A DNA stretch of 64,000 nt from Mucilaginibacter sp. (lineage in GTDB: Bacteria > Bacteroidota > Bacteroidia > Sphingobacteriales > Sphingobacteriaceae). The notes under the pieces were generated by a model, which was not told where the DNA came from, did no database searches, and saw nothing but the letters and a program-made list of their open reading frames with translations. The stretch is from NCBI RefSeq assembly GCF_025359345.1, contig NZ_JANYGQ010000005.1, positions 212,000 through 275,999 of the forward strand, given 5' to 3'. The stretch's first letter is position 1. Each line of letters starts with the position of its first letter. The translations under genes and the position numbers were made by a program. Positions 35,986 through 44,717 of this stretch are shown one piece after another.

Positions 35986-36324
35986 TTACCAAATGCTCAT
36001 TAGCAGGTAATCCTGTAGTATAGGGATAAACTTATCGATGCTGACACAGCCGTTACCCCTGCCGTAACCGCCTTTGCGAAAGGTATACAGTATACGGCCA
36101 TCATACAGGCACTCCAGGTGAAATTCCAAGTCTTCGGCTGCCCATAAAAGGTACAGGCTTTCGGCGGGGGTTTGTTCAAATTTGCCGGTGCGCTCCAGGT
36201 TAATATCGTCGATATAATTTAAAATGGTTGCCGCATTCTGCAACATTACGGCATTCGGGGTAAAAAACTCCGGGCCGCTGCCATTTAAGATCTCTACAAT
36301 TTCGGGGTGCGTATACATAGCCAT
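35986..36324 (-). CDS. Unknown 112-aa protein with a hairpin over its start codon
   Basis: Soluble protein without signal or motif recognised (TPAESLYLLWAAEDLEFHLECLYDGRILYTFRKGGYGRGN in the middle). Its first codons (ATG GCT ATG TAT ACG) form one arm of a perfect 14-bp inverted repeat whose other arm is in the 5' leader, so the start codon would be paired in the mRNA. A second in-frame ATG at codon 3 is also inside the stem. Confidence 0.65.
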   Translation of the reverse strand: MAMYTHPEIVEILNGSGPEFFTPNAVMLQNAATILNYIDDINLERTGKFEQTPAESLYLLWAAEDLEFHLECLYDGRILYTFRKGGYGRGNGCVSIDKFIPILQDYLLMSIW

Positions 36325-36348
36325 CTAAATTAATTGGCTATGTATACG
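36310..36348 (-). promoter_or_regulatory. Start-codon hairpin (perfect 14-bp inverted repeat)
   Basis: Arms CGTATACATAGCCA (36310-36323) and TGGCTATGTATACG (36335-36348) with an 11-base loop. In the minus-strand transcript the leader arm pairs with the U and G of the start AUG and the next four codons. Possible translational switch. Confidence 0.6.
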
Positions 36349-36374
36349 TATCCTGGCTTTATTAGTTTCGTGGA

Positions 36375-36492
36375 ATGATTTGAAAATTCGATGATGTGGT
36401 GATTTTAAGGTGGGCTTAATTTAACGATTTGAAAAATGAAGATTTAAAAAAACGCAGTCCGCATCTTCAAATTTTCAAATTAACAAATCGAC
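36375..36492. repeat. Iterated GATTTGAAAA phrase with its inverse
   Basis: GATTTGAAAATTCGATG and GATTTGAAAAATGAAGATTT on the left, CATCTTCAAATTTTCAAATT and AACAAATCG on the right. Lies between divergent genes and upstream of the 72-aa membrane protein. Confidence 0.6.
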
Positions 36493-36560
36493 GTAAAATT
36501 TATTCAAAATAATCCTAACTTTACCGCCGCTGCCGGGCAGCCTTGTTAGCAAAAAGTATT

Positions 36561-36779
36561 ATGAAAATAGTTAGCGTATTTCTTATTGTAATTGGCATTA
36601 TTATCACTATCGGTTTAATAGTTTACTACAAAGATGTAGTTAACCCGGTTGATTCTGACTCTATGACCATAGGCGGCAGCGGCATGACAGCTAAGTGGCC
36701 ATTATTTGTTGGCATCATCTTCACATTCGTTGGCATCGTATTTTACTACGTTAGCCACACTGAAAAAAAGGCAGAATAA
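36561..36779 (+). CDS. Small two-helix membrane protein
   Basis: 72 residues from ATG 36561: helix 1 (about 2-24), a short outside loop with VNPVDSDSMTIGGSGM, helix 2 (about 48-66), and a basic/acidic tail. A hairpin-type inner-membrane protein of unknown function. A TTG at 36543 is possible but less likely. TAACTTTA near 36515 resembles a -7 element. Confidence 0.65.
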   Translation: MKIVSVFLIVIGIIITIGLIVYYKDVVNPVDSDSMTIGGSGMTAKWPLFVGIIFTFVGIVFYYVSHTEKKAE

Positions 36780-36918
36780 ATTAAACTTATTTTATCGTTA
36801 GGTAACAGCTCTTTGCCTGGATCGTACTTTTCCTTGTTATAGGATTGTCTTTTTATATTTTATTTTTTACGCGGGGTATTCTCGTAATCTGATAAATAGT
36901 AATTCAACAGGCATCACG

Positions 36919-37710
36919 CTACTTTGTGACTTTCCAGCTATCGTATCCACCTGCAACCATAAAAGCAATCCCGCTAAAGCCAAGGGCCTCAAATACGCTT
37001 GTCAGTTCGTTCCCCTGCATGCCATAAGGGTCGGCAATTGCGCGTGGGATGTGCAACAAAATAAACCACAGGAATATCATTACGCCCAGCAGGATGGCAG
37101 ATAATTTCAATTTAATTTTCAATATAATGGTAATGCCCGACCCGATAAGCGCTACACCGGCGAAATAAGTCCAGAACACCGGGCCGGGTATCCATGCCGG
37201 CATCAATTTCACCACAAAATCTACATAAAGAAAGTGATCGACACCAAATAATATCATGGTTATCGACATAAAAGTTCCGGCCAATGGAATAAACTTGTCC
37301 AAAACCTGCAGCAACTTCCCCTCCTTATTGCCTGGCGGGTAGATACCAGCAACTGCAAACGCCCCACCTGCAAACACCAGCTCTTTTAACGGATTGCTCC
37401 ATACACCCAAATGTTTGTAATATGGGTCTTTTATCAACTCGAACGGCACCTGGGCAAATAATATTAATAATAAAAATACTCCGCCTAAAACCAGCGACAC
37501 CTCACGCACCTTTTTTTGAAAGATAATGGCAAGTCCGCAAAGTATTAGTAAAGCGCTTGAAAGATAAGCCAGAGCTGCCAGGTCGGGCATCGTTGCCAGC
37601 CACGGAGGGAATATTACCGGTCTGAAGTCGGCATAAGGGATTTGTTGCGCGCCCAGGCAGGCTATCATTATGCCATAAAAAATGCGACCGGTTTTGATAA
37701 GTGTTTCCAT
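36919..37710 (-). CDS. DoxX-like polytopic membrane protein
   Basis: 263 residues with about eight membrane helices arranged as two similar halves: first half GRIFYGIMIACLGAQQIPYADFRPVIFPPWL, second half MSITMILFGVDHFLYVDFVVKLMPAWIPGPVFWTYFAG. Each half is like a DoxX four-helix unit. Function unknown; relatives are linked to redox stress or quinone-related electron transfer. Confidence 0.75.
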   Translation of the reverse strand: METLIKTGRIFYGIMIACLGAQQIPYADFRPVIFPPWLATMPDLAALAYLSSALLILCGLAIIFQKKVREVSLVLGGVFLLLILFAQVPFELIKDPYYKHLGVWSNPLKELVFAGGAFAVAGIYPPGNKEGKLLQVLDKFIPLAGTFMSITMILFGVDHFLYVDFVVKLMPAWIPGPVFWTYFAGVALIGSGITIILKIKLKLSAILLGVMIFLWFILLHIPRAIADPYGMQGNELTSVFEALGFSGIAFMVAGGYDSWKVTK

Positions 37711-37921
37711 TAATCAGGTTAGTTTTATTTATCAAATTAAGGCGATTGTATGGCGGAAAGCAATTCAGGGCTTGTACATGTTTGAACAAGTTGGAACAAG
37801 CCGCCCGGGCACCGGAAATTAACCCTGTTTTCTCATTCTTCCCCCTGCAACCCAAATATTCATTGTGATAATTTCAAGATAATAGCAATTAAAATTTATC
37901 TTTACTGCCGAGGATTAGAAT

Positions 37922-38155
37922 ATGGGATTGCCACTGCGAATAACTTATAACGACCAGGACTACGTTTATCAAATAATAGACAGCAAGATAATTAACCAGT
38001 ATACCACTGAATTGCAATTGATTGTAAATGGAGAAAAGATTGCTTTGATAAAAAATGACCAACGCGTTTGGGTTCAAAAAGACGAGCAAAAATCGTTGGA
38101 TCCTGACCTTGTACAGGCCCTTGGCAGGTCAGTTTCACTACGGTTAAGGATGTAA
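37922..38155 (+). CDS. Small protein of unknown function
   Basis: 77 residues, soluble, beta-rich (LPLRITYNDQDYVYQIIDS ... LQLIVNGEKIALIKNDQRVWVQ), ending in a short helix and a basic tail. No family recognised. A near-consensus -7 element TATCTTTA lies at 37897-37904, 17 bases before the ATG, which supports a real gene. Confidence 0.6.
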   Translation: MGLPLRITYNDQDYVYQIIDSKIINQYTTELQLIVNGEKIALIKNDQRVWVQKDEQKSLDPDLVQALGRSVSLRLRM

Positions 38156-38167
38156 TTGGTGTGGAAG

Positions 38168-38247
38168 GCTTGAGTCGAAAGTCGTTAGTCTCAAGTCAAA
38201 AGCAATTTGAAGACTTTCGACTCCGGACTTACGACTCCTCACTCCGG
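38168..38247. repeat. GAGTCGAAAGTC phrase repeat
   Basis: Iterated TTGAGTCGAAAGTCG, TAGTCTCAAGTC, and on the other side GACTTTCGACTCC, GGACTTACGACTCCTC: an imperfect hairpin. It overlaps the stop end of the AI-2E family gene by a few bases. Confidence 0.6.
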
Positions 38248-39279
38248 GTTAATTCGCTTCACGTAAATCTCATCAACAAAAATCATCATTACAGCAAGGG
38301 CCGGCATTGCCATAATTATCCCCATTGCTCCACCCAGCACCCCCATAACCAGCTGCCCGATAATTGTTAATGCCGGCGGCATATTTATCATCTTTTTCTG
38401 GATAATAGGCGCGATAATATTTTGCACAAGCGTTTGCACGCCGATGTAAATTAGCGCTACAATAATGGCAGTATCAGTACCTATGGTAAGGGCCAGCAGC
38501 ACGCCGGGTATCATTGCCGCCAGCGAACCGAAGTTTGGTACAATTACCAGTAACCCTGCCAAAAGGCCAAGTACCAGCGCCAGTGGTATATTCATAATGC
38601 TTAATCCTATGGGCATCAAAATACTCAATAACACCATTGATATCATAGTACCCTTTAACCATCCTTTAAGCGACAAACTGGTGCGGTTGATGATGTTGCG
38701 GGCTAAATCCTTTTGATTGGGCGGGATGAGCAATATTAAACCATCTTTGTAAAGCGATGGGCTTGCGGTAAAAAAAATCCCCAAAAACAAGATGATATAC
38801 ATGTTGCCCAGTATACCAAAACTGGTGCTGAAAAACTGGCTGGCCGTAGCGACTAGCTTATCAGGGTTTCCACCTGATGTGGCTTCTAATACCTTACGGC
38901 CCAACGGTGTTTCGGCAAGCTTTAGTTTGGCATTACTGATGGTATGCGGTAAGGTATCACTCAGTTCAGACACCTGGGCCTGGATTTTGCTGCCCATAAA
39001 CCACAACAAAAAACCTAAAATTATAAATGACCCGGCTATGGAAATAAGCATACAAATGCCGCGGCGCCACTTTGTTTTCCGCTGAATAACATCGCCGAGG
39101 CCATGAAAGTAAACTGAGATAAGACAACCGGCCAGCGCCAACAGTAACACCCCGAAAGCCACCCTTGCTATCAGTATCACTATAGCTACCACCGCAACGA
39201 TGCCAACCGTATACCAAACTTTTTCGGTGTAGCTTAGCTCTTTTTTTTCTTTAGGGGATAGTTGTTTTTCGTTAGGCAT
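38239..39279 (-). CDS. AI-2E family transporter (PerM/YdiK-like)
   Basis: 346-residue inner-membrane protein with about seven to eight helices. Family marks are the central soluble region with KLAETPLGRKVLEATSGGNPDK, then LLIPPNQKDLARNIINRTSLSLKGWLKGTM, and GLLAGLLVIVPNFGSLAAMIPGVLLAL. Some members export the signal AI-2, others act as Na+/H+ antiporters; the substrate is open. Divided from the next minus-strand gene by 75 bp. Confidence 0.9.
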   Translation of the reverse strand: MPNEKQLSPKEKKELSYTEKVWYTVGIVAVVAIVILIARVAFGVLLLALAGCLISVYFHGLGDVIQRKTKWRRGICMLISIAGSFIILGFLLWFMGSKIQAQVSELSDTLPHTISNAKLKLAETPLGRKVLEATSGGNPDKLVATASQFFSTSFGILGNMYIILFLGIFFTASPSLYKDGLILLIPPNQKDLARNIINRTSLSLKGWLKGTMISMVLLSILMPIGLSIMNIPLALVLGLLAGLLVIVPNFGSLAAMIPGVLLALTIGTDTAIIVALIYIGVQTLVQNIIAPIIQKKMINMPPALTIIGQLVMGVLGGAMGIIMAMPALAVMMIFVDEIYVKRINPE

Positions 39280-39354
39280 GATAAGCGGGGCCTGTATTTT
39301 TATTTAAAAATACGGCTTTTGCCGAACACTTAATGCCAAATGTTAACAAAATGT

Positions 39355-39663
39355 TTATTCGCCGGCTAGCAGACCGCCCAGCAGGTACAAATCAATCACG
39401 TAAACCGAACTTGCAGCTAAAGCTAAATTAATGTACCAATATTTTTTGAACCAAGCCCAGTAAACTATAGTAGTAAGTATGCTGAGTGCAAATAATACAA
39501 CCATATAAACAGCAAACACAATAAAAAAATGGGTAAATGGCACCTGCCCTTTATTATCGAAATTTAAAATGGGGATACCTGCACATAGTATCACCAGGAA
39601 ACCAATAATACTCCAACCGTATACGCGCGAAGGGCTCACCAGCAATTTTTGAAGTTTATGCAT
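39355..39663 (-). CDS. Small three-helix membrane protein
   Basis: 102 residues from ATG 39663 with three hydrophobic helices (about 15-34, 45-70, 76-98). No family recognised. A TTG at 39678 would add five residues and is not preferred. Confidence 0.6.
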   Translation of the reverse strand: MHKLQKLLVSPSRVYGWSIIGFLVILCAGIPILNFDNKGQVPFTHFFIVFAVYMVVLFALSILTTIVYWAWFKKYWYINLALAASSVYVIDLYLLGGLLAGE

Positions 39664-40220
39664 AGCGTTCAATTTCAATCTATAAAATATTAAAAATAGT
39701 CATTTTGCTTTTTTTCTGCAATTAAATATGCGCAATAATAAAGACCACTGTAAGATATAAAATAAAACAGAAACATAAAGTCGGTACGCGTTGAAAGATG
39801 TGCGGTCACCTGCTCAAAATCTGCAAACTGCAATTTATTATTTGAGAAAATAATAAGCAAGTATGCGCCTGGATAATAATAAAATAAAAACCCCCTTACA
39901 CTCGCTGCTCGGGGGTTTTAACCTAAACCTTATCACAATGCACACGGACGTGTGCTATGAAGCTGCGAAATTAGCAAATTAAAATCACCATTCAAATGGT
40001 GGATTTAGGCTGAAAGTTGGGGAATATTGGACGAAGTGATTAACATTAGCAACGCCGCCATTCAAATTGCGTAATTACTTCAGTGTCTCTTATTTATACT
40101 TTCATCTGATGTAACAAAAACATAACCTTTCCGTTCCCGTTACGTAAAAGGCATTAATCAATATTATACCAATAAATGCTTATTCCCCGGTAAGCATTAA
40201 CCTTCTTTTAATTCAGTTAA
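39664..40220. other. 557-bp gap with a terminator-like hairpin and a short hairpin ORF
   Basis: No gene of normal size. It holds a strong two-way hairpin at 39886-39920 (AAAAACCCCC / GGGGGTTTTA) and a smaller hairpin GCACAC/GTGTGC at about 39940-39955. The latter overlaps a 14-codon open frame from ATG 39938. A small RNA or a leader region is possible because no gene nearby obviously needs the hairpin as its terminator. Confidence 0.5.
39886..39920. terminator. Bidirectional terminator-like hairpin
   Basis: AAAAACCCCC at 39886-39895 pairs with GGGGGTTTT at 39911-39919, with a 15-base loop. A-run on one side and T-run on the other allow termination on both strands. It is about 220 bp from the nearest gene start. 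Confidence 0.7.
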
Positions 40221-43200
40221 ATGGTGAAAGGCTTCGGCATAGTGAAAACGTTTGTGTGTGTGTTGTTTTTGCTGTTTTTATTTTTCCCTCAGACAGGTTT
40301 TACGCAAAAATCGAGTCTTAAATTCGAACATTTCAGTACCCGGGATGGCTTGTCGCAAGCCAATATCAACTGTATTATACAGGATAGCCGTGGTTTTATG
40401 TGGATTGGCAGCCGCAATGGGTTAAACAAATACGATGGTTATAAATTCACCCGGTTTCGTTACGACGCCAAAAACGAGCAGACCCTAAGCAATAACATGA
40501 TTACTGACGTTGCGGAAGACAGCGACGGCAACATATGGGTAGCTACCCAAAGCGGCCTGAATATGTACAACCGTAACATGGGCACCTTTGTGCGTTACAT
40601 GCATAGTGCACATAACCTCAATAGCCTGACAAATAATATACTCAACCGGCTGGCGTTCGACCATAACGGCAAACTTTGGATAGCAACGCAAAACGGGGGC
40701 CTGGATTGCTTTGATATCCATACAAAGACTTTTCAGCATCATATACACAATAAGGCAGATGCCGGCAGCCTGGCGGATGATAATGTTCGTACAGTGTTTG
40801 AAGATTCGGGCCACCGGATTTGGGTTGGTACGCTGTCGGGGGGCCTGAGTCTATACAACCGATCCGACAATTCATTTGCCAATTTTCCATTTAGGGAGCC
40901 ATCAGGCAAAACTACTCTGGCGGCCAACGTTATCTCCATCATCGAAAATAATAATAATGAACTTTGGGTAGGTACGCAAGACGACGGCCTTTTTTTGTTT
41001 AATAAAACCACTAAAGCTTTTAAACAATACAAGCACGATGACAAGGACGCAAATTCCATATCAAGCAACACCATTTACTGTTTAAATAAAGACGCTGATG
41101 GCAAATTGTGGATAGGCACTGAAAATGGCGGACTTTGCATCCTCGATACAAAAACAGGCCGCTTTGCCACTTATACGCACGACGAGGTTGACAACAACAG
41201 CATTAATGGCAATTCAATTTACGGTATTTGCAGCGACAGACAGGGCAACATGTGGCTGGGGGCGTTTAGCGGAGGCGTAAATTTGTACAAAAAAACCACA
41301 GCCAGCTTTACACTTTATCGACATAACTCCTCCCCTGCAAGTTTGTCGAACGATTATGTGCTGGCAATTTTCCAGGACACGGAAAAACAGATCTGGGTAG
41401 GTACCGATGGTGGCGGCTTAAATAAATTCGACCCCAACAATGGCACATTCAGCCACTATAAGCAAGTACCAGGTGTTTCAGGTGGCATAGCAGGTAATTA
41501 TGTGCTGGTTATTAACCAGGACCGTGACGGCGATATTTGGGTAGGCACCTGGGGCAATGGAATCAGCATTTTAAATAAAAAAACGCAAAAGTTTACTTAC
41601 CTAACCAAAAATCCGGCTAATCCTAATAGCTTGCTCGGAAATAACGTGTACAACATGATACACACCCGCGATAATAAAACGTGGATAAGCGTTTTTGGTG
41701 GTGGGCTGGATTGTTATGATAAGCAAACAAAAAGTTTCACTCATTATAAACTTGATATCAACAACCCCAAAGGGATAAGCAGCAATTATATCTACAGTTT
41801 GCATGAGGATAGGCAGGGCAATTTATGGATAGGCACATCAGATGCCGGCCTTGACTTACTCGACCGTAAAACAGGCACATTTACCCATTTTCAGCATGAT
41901 GAGACGAAAAACAGCCTCAGCAATAATGGCGTAACTGATATTTTTGAGGATAGAGATGGTAACTTATGGTTGTCTACACTATCGGGGTTAGATGTCTTTA
42001 ACCCCAGAACACGACATTTTACCGTTTTTACAAAAAAAGAAGGTCTGCCGAGCGATATTACCTATGCTATACAACTGGATGATTATGGCAAATTTTGGAT
42101 AAGCACCAACGGCGGTTTATCGGCTTACGATCCTAAAACAAATTCATTCAGAAATTACACCACTGAAGATGGTATACAGAGCGATGAATTTAAGCCACAC
42201 TCGGCGTTAAAAGCGCAGGATGGCAGGTTGTATTTTGGCGGCATTAACGGCTTTAACGCGTTTTATCCACAGCAAATATTAAAACCGATTGCATTTTCAC
42301 CGGTAGTAATAACCTCGTTCCAATTATTTAACAAGCCGCTAACCATTGCAAAAAACGGCAGCGACCCATCACCTTTAAAACGTGATATTGCTGATACAAA
42401 ATCTATAATTTTATCCTACAAACAGTCAGTTTTCTCGCTGGAGTACGCCGCACTTGATTATGGGGCGACAGACAAAAAGCAATACGCCTATAAACTGGAG
42501 AATTTTGACGCCGACTGGAATTTTGTTGGCACCAAAACAACCGCATCATACACCAACCTCCCCCCAGGCGACTATGTGTTTAAATTAAGATATCAAAACA
42601 GCGCGGGCCTGTGGTCGCCGGTAAAAGATACGCTGCGGATAACTATCATTCCTCCGTTTTGGTACACATGGTGGTTTATTTCATTGGTTTGCGTGGCGGT
42701 GGTTGCCATTATATACGGGATATTTAAACTGAGAGTAAAAGCTATTCAGCAACGCCAGCTGGAGCTGGAAAAGCAGGTTGAAGAGCGTACTGTATTACTG
42801 GCCCGGATGACAGAGGATGAACGTAAATCGCGCGAAGAAGCCGAAAAAGCCAGGGAAGCAGCAGAAAAGGCAAGCATTGAAGCGACACAAGCCAACCAGG
42901 CCAAAAGCGTGTTTTTGGCAACCATGAGCCACGAGATACGCACCCCCATGAACGGCGTATTGGGTATGGCGGCACTTTTAAATGAAACCAACCTTGATGC
43001 TGAACAACGTGAATTTTCACAGACCATATTACACAGCGGTGAAGCCTTGCTGAACGTTATTAATGACATACTCGATTTTTCTAAAATTGAATCGGGCAAG
43101 ATGGAGCTTGACCTCCATAATTTCGATTTACGGAATTGCATGGAAGAGGTGCTCGACTTGTTTTCTGGAAAAGCCGCCGAACTTGGGCTCGATTTAATTT

Positions 43201-44441
43201 ATTATGTCGAACCGGGTTTACCGCTTGATCTAATCGGCGATGGCATGCGGCTGCGCCAGGTGTTGCTAAACCTTTTAGGAAATGCCATGAAGTTTACCCA
43301 TCATGGCGAGATATACCTTGGTGTAAAACTTGTAAGGCGGCTAAAGGCTGACGAAGTAGAACTTGAATTTGAACTTCGCGATACCGGCATTGGCATACCT
43401 GCCGATAAGTTACCAAAGCTTTTTGAAGCATTTTCGCAGGTAGATTCATCAACCACGCGTAAATATGGTGGCTCGGGCCTGGGCCTTGCTATTTGCCAAA
43501 GATTGGTAAACCTTATGGGCGGCGATATAATAGTTACGAGCAGCCCTGATGTTGGCACAACGTTTAAATTTACCATAAAGTGTTTGGTAAACCACGATAA
43601 AAACACAAGCGTTCAAACAACAAACCGTGAAGCGATAAAAGGTAAAAAAGTGTTAGTTGTGGATGATAATGGCACCAACAGGCGTATTTTACGACTTCAA
43701 CTGGAACAATGGCAACTGGTGCCAATAATGGCGCCGGATGGCATAGAAGCCATGCGTTTACTGGAAAATGGGCTGAAAGTCGACTTTGTAATAACAGACA
43801 TGCAAATGCCCGATATGGACGGCATTATGTTAGGCACTGCCATCCGTAGCAATCATAAAGAAATGCCCATTATCTTATTGAGTTCGATGGGCGACGAGGC
43901 ACAAAAAAATCACCCGGGCTTGTTTACCGCAGTGTTAACCAAACCAGTTAAACCGCTGCACCTCGAGAAAATTATTATTGGGCAATTTCAACCGTCGGCA
44001 GCTAGCCACGAACAGATGTTTAGTACACAGCATACATTAAATAAAGAATTTGCGGTATTAAAGCCATTAAACATTTTGGTTGCCGAAGATAATGCGATCA
44101 ATCAAAAAATGATATTGAAGGTGCTGGAGAAACTGGGCTACCAGGCAGCTTTGGCTGTAAACGGCATTGAGGTTATTAAAATGCTTGACGAGCATGATTA
44201 CGACCTTATTTTAATGGACGTGCAAATGCCCGAAATGGACGGCCTTGAAGCTACCCGCCAGATAAGAAAGTATCATAAAAAGCAACCGGTAATTATTGCC
44301 ATGACAGCCAATGCCATGCTGGAAGACCGCGAAATTTGTATAAAAGCAGGAATGAACGATTACATAGCCAAACCGGTAAAAATTGATACACTGATCACCA
44401 TGCTACGGGAAACGGATTTCAGGGTACCGGTGGTGCATTGA
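40221..44441 (+). CDS. Hybrid two-component sensor with Reg_prop propeller and two receiver domains
   Basis: 1406 residues. Signal peptide (about 1-29); periplasmic sensor of repeated Reg_prop units (each like [15 protein letters not shown], about 14) to about residue 690; Y_Y_Y domain (about 730-808); transmembrane helix (about 813-836). A coiled coil leads to the HisKA domain with the phospho-accepting His904 (SHEIRTPMN) and an HATPase with DTGIGIP and GGSGLGLAI. Receiver 1 has Asp1193 and receiver 2 Asp1333. Classical glycan HTCS proteins end in an AraC domain; this one ends after receiver 2, so its output regulator is elsewhere. It likely senses oligosaccharides for the GH9 locus downstream. 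Confidence 0.93.
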   Translation: MVKGFGIVKTFVCVLFLLFLFFPQTGFTQKSSLKFEHFSTRDGLSQANINCIIQDSRGFMWIGSRNGLNKYDGYKFTRFRYDAKNEQTLSNNMITDVAEDSDGNIWVATQSGLNMYNRNMGTFVRYMHSAHNLNSLTNNILNRLAFDHNGKLWIATQNGGLDCFDIHTKTFQHHIHNKADAGSLADDNVRTVFEDSGHRIWVGTLSGGLSLYNRSDNSFANFPFREPSGKTTLAANVISIIENNNNELWVGTQDDGLFLFNKTTKAFKQYKHDDKDANSISSNTIYCLNKDADGKLWIGTENGGLCILDTKTGRFATYTHDEVDNNSINGNSIYGICSDRQGNMWLGAFSGGVNLYKKTTASFTLYRHNSSPASLSNDYVLAIFQDTEKQIWVGTDGGGLNKFDPNNGTFSHYKQVPGVSGGIAGNYVLVINQDRDGDIWVGTWGNGISILNKKTQKFTYLTKNPANPNSLLGNNVYNMIHTRDNKTWISVFGGGLDCYDKQTKSFTHYKLDINNPKGISSNYIYSLHEDRQGNLWIGTSDAGLDLLDRKTGTFTHFQHDETKNSLSNNGVTDIFEDRDGNLWLSTLSGLDVFNPRTRHFTVFTKKEGLPSDITYAIQLDDYGKFWISTNGGLSAYDPKTNSFRNYTTEDGIQSDEFKPHSALKAQDGRLYFGGINGFNAFYPQQILKPIAFSPVVITSFQLFNKPLTIAKNGSDPSPLKRDIADTKSIILSYKQSVFSLEYAALDYGATDKKQYAYKLENFDADWNFVGTKTTASYTNLPPGDYVFKLRYQNSAGLWSPVKDTLRITIIPPFWYTWWFISLVCVAVVAIIYGIFKLRVKAIQQRQLELEKQVEERTVLLARMTEDERKSREEAEKAREAAEKASIEATQANQAKSVFLATMSHEIRTPMNGVLGMAALLNETNLDAEQREFSQTILHSGEALLNVINDILDFSKIESGKMELDLHNFDLRNCMEEVLDLFSGKAAELGLDLIYYVEPGLPLDLIGDGMRLRQVLLNLLGNAMKFTHHGEIYLGVKLVRRLKADEVELEFELRDTGIGIPADKLPKLFEAFSQVDSSTTRKYGGSGLGLAICQRLVNLMGGDIIVTSSPDVGTTFKFTIKCLVNHDKNTSVQTTNREAIKGKKVLVVDDNGTNRRILRLQLEQWQLVPIMAPDGIEAMRLLENGLKVDFVITDMQMPDMDGIMLGTAIRSNHKEMPIILLSSMGDEAQKNHPGLFTAVLTKPVKPLHLEKIIIGQFQPSAASHEQMFSTQHTLNKEFAVLKPLNILVAEDNAINQKMILKVLEKLGYQAALAVNGIEVIKMLDEHDYDLILMDVQMPEMDGLEATRQIRKYHKKQPVIIAMTANAMLEDREICIKAGMNDYIAKPVKIDTLITMLRETDFRVPVVH

Positions 44442-44495
44442 CTAAGTCAATAGTCTTGAGTCAGAAGTATTGAGTCTTAACCGGCTCAAGGCAAT
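44441..44495. repeat. Iterated AAGTCAATAGTCTTGAGTC phrase
   Basis: GACTAAGTCAATAGTC, TTGAGTCAGAAGT and TTGAGTCTTAACC in a row right after the sensor stop codon. Related in style to 38168-38247. Confidence 0.5.
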
Positions 44496-44563
44496 CTCAT
44501 TAAATTTAAGAAAAAAATGCAGCTCACCGGCTGCCGCGCTTGCGCAAAGAGGGCGAAAAAAAA

Positions 44564-44575
44564 GTCAAATTTGAC
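44564..44575. promoter_or_regulatory. Palindrome GTCAAATTTGAC upstream of the GH9 gene
   Basis: Perfect 12-bp palindrome 143 bp before the GH9 start. A second inverted repeat, TATATTGG (44672-44679) and CCAATATA (44700-44707), lies just before the start codon. Either could bind a regulator. Confidence 0.4.
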
Positions 44576-44717
44576 ACATCGGCCTAGCTCAGTTTATCTA
44601 TTTCCCCATGCAAAAATCCATCATACATTGATGAATTGTTATTACTTCACCCTTTATTATATCACTAATTTTATATTGGCTTACTATCCTCATTTCAAAC
44701 CAATATAAAACTTCGTA

